NCBI RefSeq assembly: GCF_029873635.1
Contig: NC_080428.1
Span: forward strand, 62,235,957 to 62,299,956
DNA: 64,000 nucleotides
Reading direction: 5' to 3'
Origin: Malania oleifera
Taxonomy: Eukaryota > Streptophyta > Magnoliopsida > Santalales > Ximeniaceae
The translations under genes were made by a program, and so were the position numbers. The notes beneath the pieces are model-generated. The model searched no databases. It saw only the letters and a list, made by a program, of their open reading frames with translations, and was not told the origin of the DNA. The stretch's first letter is position 1; the number at the start of each line of letters is the position of its first letter. This document shows, piece after piece, positions 49,801 through 60,100 of the stretch.

Positions 49801-52800
49801 TTGAGCTGCTACTAACCACATGATAGGCATAACAACTTTTCTTTTCCACCCTTCTGTGTCTGAAAGATTCCCTCATGCTACCCTTGCAAATGGGTCCACT
49901 ACTACAATCCTAATCCCCGTCCCTCTCTCTGTTCTGTTTTGTATGTTCCTAAGTTTCCTTTCAATCTCATCTACTAATGTACATTAGCAAGATTACAAAA
50001 TCCATGAATTGTTACATAACCTTCTTTTCTCATATGTTGCCATTCAAAATTAGAAGATGAGGAAGATGATTGGTGCACGACATGAGGTTGAACTTTACTA
50101 GTTTGAGTCGCTACCTCCTACTACTACCAGCACTGCAGTTGTTATACACCTCTTCAAATCCATCGTCACATTGGTCATCCTTCATTGGACAAGTTAGAAT
50201 AGTTGATTCCTACTTCAAGTTCTGCGTCCAGTCTTGAGTGTGTGTCTAGTCAGTTGAGAAAGCTCCATCGTGTTCCATTTGCTTCTCAAGTCAATAAACA
50301 GGCAGTCAATCATTTCAATTAAGTTCATTCTGATATTTGGGGTCCTAGCCATGTTGTGTAGAAGTAGGGTTTCATGCATTCACTTTTGTAGACAACTTGG
50401 CTTTATTAGAGAAGGATTGCTTCTCCAACAGAATTGGAATCTCTCTGAAGGTAGTAGACTCATTCTAAACAAAAGCACCCCAGCCAAACTTCCAGTTTAT
50501 TTTATGTCCTTGTTTCCCATGCAGTAACCAATCATTTGGAAGGCATACAGAGAAGATTCCTTTTGGGGAACACAAAAGAGGAATTTAAATATCATATTGT
50601 GAGGAGGGGGATTGTTAAGCAACCCATGCAAAAAGGAGGGGCTTGTTCTTAGATCCCTTCACCCTTTTAGTAAGGCAATCTTGGGAAAATAGCTCTAGAG
50701 GTTCAAGTCTGAGAAGAATCATTTGTGGAGGGAAGCTATGCTTCTAAATATGGCCTTCATCACAATGATTGGGCTTCCAGAGAGGCAACCAATAGCTATG
50801 GTACTAGCGTCTCGAAATTCATCAAAAAAAGGGTGGTGGAATTTCTTTTCTCACATTCATTTCAATGCGGGAAACAGTGAGGATGTATTTTTTTAGCACA
50901 ATGTTTGGTATGGTGGATCCCAACTTAGCATTTCATTCTCATCTATTTAGAGACTTGGCTGCGACAAAAATGCCATCCACCATCACCAGGAATACTCAAC
51001 CCATGGGAACATTTGGAACATTTGACTGATCGGAAATGTTTTTGACTAGGAAATTGATACTCTTATTATTTTTACAGCAGCCTATACAATGTTTTAAGCC
51101 AGGGCTCCTCCAACAATTCCAAGTGGTCTTTGGGCAAGGAGGGAAACTTTCATTGTCAAGTCCTATTTCAACCATCTTTAGCTGTGAGACAGAGTGCACC
51201 AGCTCTTTTCCTTGGAAGCCCATTTGGAAAACCGTAGCCCCTTCCAAAGTTGCTTTTTTCACCTAGGAGGTCACCCTAGGGAAGATCCTGACCCTTCACA
51301 CTTTCAAAAAAAGGGCATCTCTACCCTGAATTGGTGTTTTCTGTGCCTCGAAGAGCGAATTTGTGAATCATATCCTTCTCCACTGCTCCTGGACCAGGAA
51401 TCTTTGGAGTTTGACCATTTCCTTGATTATTCAGAAATGGGTCACTGCAGCATCAGTTTGGGCTTGGAATCCATGCCAACAAGTTCAAAAGGAGAGCCCT
51501 TACCTTTATTCCCCTTGCTATTTTTTTTGGACAATCTGGAAAGAAGAAAACAGAAGAGCCTTCGATGGGATGGCTTCTTCTTTGCAGCCCATTAAAGGCA
51601 GCTAGTTTTCCATGATCTCTAGTTGGCATTGTAGGTTGCACAAGAGGAACCTCCCTGTTTTTCTTGATTTCCTGGATGTACTTCTGTGACTGGTGTTTAT
51701 TTTTGTTTTTAGTTTGTTTGCACTGTACTTGAATGGCATATTCTGGATGCCCAATTTGTCTCTAATAAAGTTTCTTTACTGATTATAAAATAAAAAATAA
51801 AAAAAAAACATTAGTAAAGGATTGCTGAGTTATTTCATATTTTTTGTGCTTTCTAATAAAGAGCCAATTTGATTTACTCGTCAAAATACTTCATAGTGAT
51901 ATCTAGAACCCAATTCACTACCTAAACGACTAAATCTGTCATGATTCATTAGTCATCTTGTACCCAGGAAAAACAGACAGCTCCTCAAAGTCACTCATAT
52001 CCTGTTGTATCAAATGAATGTGCCAAAAGTATTTTGGATTGATCTTCTGCTCACTACTTGCTTCCTTATTAACAGAATGTTATCCTCTTGTCCTTTGTGG
52101 TAAAATAATCAATATTTGGTCATTTTCCCAAACGCTACTTTGTTCTTACTACCTCCTCATATATTTGGGTGTGTGTTCTTCGTCCATTAATTATCTCCAT
52201 GAGTGGATAAGTTGAATCCTCATGCTATCAAATGTTATTTTTTTAAAGCTATTCTTGTACTCAAATGGGATATCATCATTATAGTCCTACTCTGCATCTT
52301 TTCCTCTGATATTACCTTCTATGAGCCTATTGTTGATATTAATGTTGGACGTTTCAAATTAAAAAAAAAAATATTTGTTTAATAAATATTATATAACAGT
52401 CATTGGTTTTTATTTTAATTAAATATACGTTAAATTTAATATATTAGTTTTAACGTTTCAAAATATTAGTTTTAACGTTTCAAAATATAAAACTACTTTA
52501 ACAGTTTCTTATTAATGATGCTGGAAGTTATATTTAATTTTACCTATATAAACTATGATCCAGCTTCATTTCAATATACGTTTTTCTTCTTAAAAACAAC
52601 TCTATCTTCTATTCTCTCTTGAGATTTATATTCTGTTGGGTAATTAAATGACACTACATCTCCTATCGCTCTGGTGTTTGTGAGTTCACACAAAACCGAG
52701 TCAGTTAAGTAATCCTAGAGGTTGTACGCGCAGTGACTATATGCACCGAGAAATGTTCTTAGTAGGTGCGAAATCGAATTTAAGGACAGTGGTTCTTCCA

Positions 52801-54035
52801 CGCCTCTGATAAGTATTCATATTTTTATTTAATATTAATTTTATTATTAAATATTTTCCCTTCCATTATATTTCCAACACCTATACCATACTATAACAAT
52901 TCCTTGAGTCCTACAAAGCTTAATGCCATTTCCTCTCCCTGACCTTTTAAGTTTCAACATATTGTCTCATCCCAATTCTCCTCCTAAGAATCTCAATTAA
53001 TTTGTCTAGCCAACTAGATCATCCTCGTTTGCGGAGAGCCCTCTCCAGATCCTAATGCTATGCCTTTTGTTTCCTCATTAAATGTTCCAACTTATGATGA
53101 CCTTCCTATTGCAAAAGGTAAATGTGCCTATACAAAGTCTAATTTTGTCTATTATGACTTTTGTCACCCTCATATTGCTATTTTTGTTAATACTTTATTG
53201 GTTGTTTCCTTTCCTTAGTCGATTTTGAAATCCTTATCCCACTCTATTAGAAGGCCGCAAGGTTGAAAATACGTTTGCTTTATAGGATAATGATACTTAG
53301 GAACAAGTGCATTTTCCTGTTAAGAAGTCTAGTTGGATGTTGCCTAGGTGTACAACATGAAGGTCAATCGTAATGGCTCAGTGGCTCGCCTAAAGGCTTG
53401 TCTTGTTGCTGAAAGGTATACTCAAGTGCATGCTTTGGACTTCCCAAGGTCTTAAATTTCGATTTTGACTCAAATTTCGAAGCTCCAAAAGTATGGAAAT
53501 TTCAATTTCGATGTCAATTTCAATTTCAATTTGAAAAAATAATGGAAATTAGTAGTAAAGCATGGAATTCTTTTATGAAACTTTAGAAATGATTAATAGA
53601 CATAATAATATAAGTTTTAGGACAAATATATTACAAATTAAAAACATCCATGTTGTATATGAGGTGGAAAAGTTGTAATATAATATGTGCATCAAACATA
53701 TTTTAAAAATAATGTGCATTAAACATATTCTCAGTTAATACAAATGAAATTCATAAATCATTTAAATATTATTTATTTTACAAAAAATGATATTTTAGAC
53801 ATGAATGGTTCAACAAAATGTTGTTATAAGTATATTTTTTCATATAATTTCAAAAGCCCTGGTAATAATTGTAGTAACCCGACACAAAAAAAAAAAAAAA
53901 AGAAGATATTTTGGAGAAGATATTTTGAGATATTTATATATAAATATCTTGGAGGAGATATTTATTTAGATTACTTAAGGGCTAAGTAAAGATTTATTCT
54001 ATAAATTCTCTTATCCTCTCTCATTCTCTCATTCT

Positions 54036-54083
<48 letters not shown>

Positions 54084-54107
54084 GATTTATTCTATAAATT
54101 CTCTTAT

Positions 54108-54148
<41 letters not shown>

Positions 54149-57100
54149 CTCTCTCTCTCTCTCTAAGATCCTTCGCCGTTCGTCATCCGTTTCCAAAAAC
54201 GGAGGGTACTGCGTGGATCAGAAGAGAAAACTCTACACTTTTAGTGGATCGGATCGTCGTTTCGGAGAGTTTCGGGTTTTCCCAAGAATCGAGGTAGGAA
54301 TCTGATCCTAATTTTGATTGGATATTTGGATAGCAGTAGAAAACATAGTAAGGTTATGTTCTGTGGTTTTAGGTTTTCGGGATCTTGAGTTGTCGTTTTG
54401 GACCGTTTTCGTACGAAGTTTCATTTTGAATATAAGGTAAGGGGAACTTGATTACAACAGCTATTTTGGAAAACTAAACCGCTAAAAAACTAGTTTATGT
54501 TATTATGTATGATTTAAATGCTTATTTGTGAAATTCTACCGCGTAGAAATGCCGATTTGACGATTTCACGGTTTTTGGTAAAAACGAGGATTTCGACGTA
54601 TGATCTCCAAATTTTACAAACATCGTTATTTGTGTTTATACTATAGTAGGAGAGGCTCGATTCCTTTATTTATTTAGTTAAACTATGTATATTGAATTTC
54701 TATCATTTAGCGGGTTTTTGTATTAAACTTGTGTGATATATGTTGAAATGAAAAATAAAGTATTTTCTATACTACTGATATAGAATATGGGAATGAAATT
54801 TCAATTTGTTATACTGACAATGTGATAAACAGAGGCTGGTGATACACCGAGCCGCATCAGTAAACAAAGAGGGGTAAACCAGGTGCAAAGACGCCGATTT
54901 GAACCCGCTGGAATTATTTCTATACTATTGATATAGATTATGGGAGATAAAATCATATTTGTATAAATTGAATTTATGATACACGGAACCACAGCTTGAG
55001 AGTCCCGGGAGGGTTGAAAAATACTTTCTTTGCAGAGTTGAAATAAACTACTGTTATATGATACGGCACGATATCGTAGCTAGATGTACACGTGCAACCA
55101 CACGTACTAAACGATGTGGGTACCAAGATGGTCGGCTAGCAGGGTGAAACCATTGGCTGATATTGGGCCAATGGAGGCAGTCGGATCGTATGTAGGTACT
55201 CGGCAGTGTCTGCACGAACAGGGCATTGGACGAGTACCAGTGCACAACCCGAGCCACGGGGTAAAACTGGTTATAGGGATATTTTGCTGTTGGTCATCTG
55301 ATAAATCATTAAATGGTCGAAAGACAGATGTGGGAATTTTGTAATATGAATAATGATATACCTGATGCATTACTGTATTGAAAATATTTGATTTATATTC
55401 CAGATGTTGAATGAAAATATGCATGTATGCAGTCACACACTGTTGTAACTCCTTCTTCCTTACTGAGAGGTGTCTCACCCTATCTTACAACCTTTGTTTT
55501 CAGGTCCATCCGTGCGTCGGTCCTAGTAGATAAAAGGACTAGGGAGGTTATTTTGGTTAGCTTACGTAAGCATCTAAATTTTTGTACTAAACTTGATGAA
55601 AGTCCTTTTTGGAGGGTTGTAATATGACGATTACTCTAAGTCCGAATGTATGTAAATTATGGATGTATTAGTGAACTCTGGTATAAGGCTAGTAGTAATC
55701 CCAATGGATGTTTATGTTTTTCCGCGACATTTACATCATGATTATGTATGTTTTACACCCGTATGTCCCTGTTTAGGGCGGGTTGTTTCCATATCTTGAA
55801 CAGGTATAGGTATTTGATGTATGTGAGTGACACCTGAGTCCGTGTAAAGGGCCGGGTCGTTACAATAATCATTTTGTTTCAATAAAAAAATTGAGCATAT
55901 TAAGAGAGGAATTTCACTTCACTCCTAAAGTTTCATTTAAATTCCGAGAAAATTTCATCTTATAGTTAAAATTTCGACAAGTATTGCTATAATTTTGAGA
56001 TTTCGATAAATTTCGGATGATTCATTGAAATTTCAAGGGAAATTATGTAAAATGAAAATCGACTGTCATTTCGATTTCGAGGGTGACGGAAATCGGAAAT
56101 TTCAACAATTTCGTGGAAATTTAAGACCATAGGTCTTCCCTAACACTTTCTCCCCAATACCCAAACATAAATCAATCCAGCTTTCTATATCCTTAGCCAC
56201 CACTTACCATTGGTATTTATATTAGTTAGACGTGAAGAATGTTTTCTTATATAATCTTCAATAGAAGGTCAATAAGGAGCAACCACCCAACTTTGTGTGT
56301 CATCTCAAGAAATTCTTATATGTTCTAAAGCAATCTCCTAGAGCATGGTTTGGCAAGTTTAGTGCAATTGTGCTTTAGTTTGGTCTTTGCAGTGTGCTCC
56401 CGATCATTTTGTCTTCTAATTGTCATGCTTCAAGTAGGATGTTGCTCCTTTTGCATTGGATGATAAGTGATTATGGGTGATGCCAATGAGGGCAGAGCTT
56501 GAAGCATTTTCTACAAGCAAAGTTTCAGATTAAAAAATCTAGGACCGTTGAAATATTTCTTGTGTATAGAAGTATCAAATTCTCATGTGGGGACAGTTTT
56601 GTCATAAAGGAAGTTTATTCTAGATCTTTAAAATGGAACTGGGATATTGAGATACAAACCCATTAATACACCAACAAATAATATGAGCAAATTACTGCCA
56701 AGAATGGTTTGATTAATTGGTTGATACTCAACGATAATGAAGACTTCTTGGAAAGTAAGCCATCTCCTAGTAACTAAGTCATCCACTAGATAAACCTTTC
56801 GCAGCGTCGTGACCTAAGCACAAGGCACAAAGAGGTGAACAGACCAGCACCTCAAGATGGCTAAGGTGAGGCAACCTATAAGAGGCACTGCAAGGCGCTC
56901 AGAGGCACAGCAAGGCGAGATGCTCCTTGAGGTGCACCTCGTGCATGTTAACTTACACACTGTTTTTTTAGTCTCTCTTAATCTCAGCCCATGGATTTGA
57001 TATGGATATATGGTCATTGGTCATTAAAAGAGTGAGAAGCACAAAATCATTGCAGGCCATTTACTCATAAGATCTAGCCCTAGGCATCGACATGGACTGA

Positions 57101-60100
57101 AGGCTCAAGCAACTCTCAACCGGGCCAAAATTTCTTCAAAGGCAAAGAAACTTCTTTTTTCTTTGAAGACAGACTAGGTAAGTCGCTGTCTTCTTCTTCT
57201 CAGAATCTTGACCAGGTTGAACAGTTGGTTTGCTTATTTTTTCTTTTTCTTCAATTCTTCTCGACTAGATTAGAGGGCAGAGGCTCAACTGCTTAGCCTG
57301 AACCACTCATATGAAGTACATACATACTATCTGAATTGCTGACTATTCACTAAATCTTTCCTAGGATTAAACCAATTTGTTGTGCTAGGACTAGGAGCAC
57401 ATTATATCTATGCTCCAGCTTGAGGGGGAGTATTATTGGTTAGTTAGTATTAGTAAGCGTGAATAGTGACGGTAAATGGTCATTGTGATGTAAGTGGCAC
57501 ACAATATTAATAGGAGAGGGAGATCTATAACTGTGATTAGGTTTTTCAACTTATTGAACAATGTTAGCAATTACATAATAAAAATTGGAGGAAAATTAAC
57601 CAAACAACTATAATTACATTCCAAGGGATGAAAACATCATCAGCATGATTATGCAAGCAATGAAATTAATGTACAAAGCATGCTATGACAACAGTGACAT
57701 CATACCGGAGACACCCCTGATAGCCACTTTGTAACAACCGCAATATCTTGTCGCCATTCATGCTCCCGCTGCCAGCAACTAGAATCTCGTACCAGATTAG
57801 CCGGCCCCTAAATGAATGGAACACACTTTTTGAATCAACTTCCCCAAGAAAGGGACAAAATAAGTGAAATAATTATTCAATCCATGCCAGAATGTCAGAA
57901 AACAAGGGGGCAACAGGAACCAACTTACTGCCAATAAAAATTACAATTGGCTGAACACTAGAAAAGCCTCCTTAACAAGGGGTAAATGCAGACATACAAA
58001 AGAAGCAAAACTGCTATTTAACGTTTTAACACAAAACAGTCCAGTAAAACTAGCTTACTTGAGAAGCCTGAGACCAGATAGTTATTCTCCCATGGAAATT
58101 AGCTATTAGTAAGGCACGGGGGCAAGAAGATGGAGACCATTCAATAAACTGGACAGAATCACGAGGAGAATCTGCACAAGGACATTTAATAAAATGGTCA
58201 TCATTCGCAAAATTATAAACTCAGTGAGCAATAATGTATTGGCACCTCATGGTGGACTTTGATCCATATAATCACTATTTTAAAGAACAATGACAACATA
58301 ACAGCAACAGCAAAATTCTGGGGATTTCCAAGGCCTAAAAGACCCAGATAAAGCCTCAAATGCAATAACAGTAATATCATTAGAAGTGAAAAAGAAAAGA
58401 ATTGGTAACGCATTAGACTTCTCAGTGTGGTTGTGGCTTTAAATACCACAAAAGATGGCAAAAGAAAAACAGTTGTGTGTAAACTAATGAAACACAGGTA
58501 AGAAAAGCCATCTTAGCCCTGTTTGGTTCACAGAATGTAATTGAAGTAGCAAAAGAATTGAAGTGGGAAGGCAGGAATAGAATCACTATTGGAATGTGAT
58601 CACTGGATTTCACACTTTGCTAAGTAACAAAAAATGGCTCTAGGAATCGCAGTTTCAAATCCTATCCCAAATATGGTATTCTTCAGTTGAATGGAACAAA
58701 AAAAATAAGTCAATTTTCAAGAATGTCCTTACTACAAATTTATTCATTTTGCGATTATTAAAAATTTCTACATTAATCGGATCATAATATTTTTATAATA
58801 ATAAATGATATTTTTTGTATAGATTGTCTTGTTATCTTTCAGAATCAGCAGTAATATTTTTTTTCATTCTGGTCACCACTGCTTTGTTGTTGTTATTACA
58901 TGATAATTATATTATTTTTGTTGCTTTCATTATTTTTTTTTAATAATAATTACTATTCTTGTAATTATTATTATTACAACAACAACAAGCCTTAAGCCCC
59001 ACTAGGTGGGGTAGGCTACATGAATCCTTTTCCACCAATTCACACAACCGAGGGCATTTTTCTCAGCTAGCTTAAGAGCTATTACATCCTTCTTCATTCT
59101 CTCATTCCATGTTATTTTAGGTCTAACTCTACCCCTTCCATTACCAGTAACACTAACTAGCTCACTTCTCCTCATAGGTGCACTGCTTGGCCTGAGTTTT
59201 AAAAATGCCCAAAACATCTAAGTCACCCTTCCCTTATCTTATCTTCTACAGGTGCTATGCCTACCTTATTGTGGTTCCTTAATTTATCCTTTAGTGCTAT
59301 ACCACTCATCCACCTTAAGATTTGCATTTCGGTAACTTTTACTTTTTGAATATGTTGTTTCTTGATTTCCCAACATTCTGATCTATAGAACATGGCTGGT
59401 CTTATAGCCACCTTAAAGAACTTTCCTTTTAATTTTGGGGGTGTTCTACAATCACACAGCATGCCGAAGCACTCCTCCAGTTTACCCACCCAGCTTCTTC
59501 TTCTTCTTCTTCTTTATCATTATTATTATTATTATTATTATTAGCAGTCACCTAGTCGTGAGAATGTCAGCTTGTCTTTTTTTAGGAAAAAATTTTATTT
59601 AGTGAGGTTTCTAATTGTCTTTCAAAAAACAAGTCAAGAATCGAACCATAATTCCCACATGTAGAAGAAGGAATCACCATTCCATTGAATGGGAGAACGC
59701 ATTCCATCTTCATTTATGCACACCTTGGGAATGGGAATCCGGATCAGAATTGCAATTCCATTCTAGGTTCCAGCCCTGTTTTGCGGTGGTTAATCCTCAA
59801 AAACAACAGATTGGTAAAATGGTCGTTTAAATTCATAACTGAAAAACTATGGCATTATTTGTCAAAGCATAATAACCACAAGCATATAGACAAAGGCATA
59901 CAAACATTCTTACTCCTACTCCTACATTTCTTAATGAATAGAACAAAAAACGGCTGGTAACAAGGTACAGCAGTGGGTTAAGACTAGCAATGAATGTTCC
60001 AAAGCCTTAGTAATACAAACTTTTTATGTTCCACCGATCAGAAAAATTGAACATGGAAATCTAAGGAGTTGTTTGCTTGATCTTATTAACCTCTTAATTG

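Larger units (their letters stand above)
53446..56132. mobile_element. hAT-like non-autonomous element, copy 2, split by a solo LTR
   Basis: Same family as 3914-4582 but inverted. The left end AAGGTCTTAAATTTCG is mirrored by ...GAAATTTAAGACCATAG. An 8-bp TSD, GACTTCCC (53438-53445) and GTCTTCCC (56133-56140), lies within the Copia 3 reverse transcriptase. Without the inserted solo LTR and its TSD it is about 687 bp, close to copy 1. Confidence 0.85.
48695..57569 (+). mobile_element. Copia retrotransposon 3, hosting four later insertions
   Basis: The 5' LTR region is at about 48695-48840 and the 3' LTR at 57431-57569 (both contain TTAGTAAGCGTGA and a TATA-like AATAGAGA/GGAGAGGGAGA block). Between them are decayed Copia pieces: protease near 49790 (SWIVD), GAG-pre-integrase near 50150 (HIGHPSLDKLE), integrase near 51820-52200, the start of reverse transcriptase near 53350-53445 and more reverse transcriptase from 56140. 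It was interrupted by an L1 LINE, a 549-bp solo LTR and a hAT-like element holding a second solo LTR. Antisense to MED16, within its 9.8-kb intron. Confidence 0.8.

Noticed and set aside
54800..55630. Short frames in the 1,995-bp solo LTR
   Set aside because: Wholly inside an LTR with TG...CA ends and TSD; no domain recognised.
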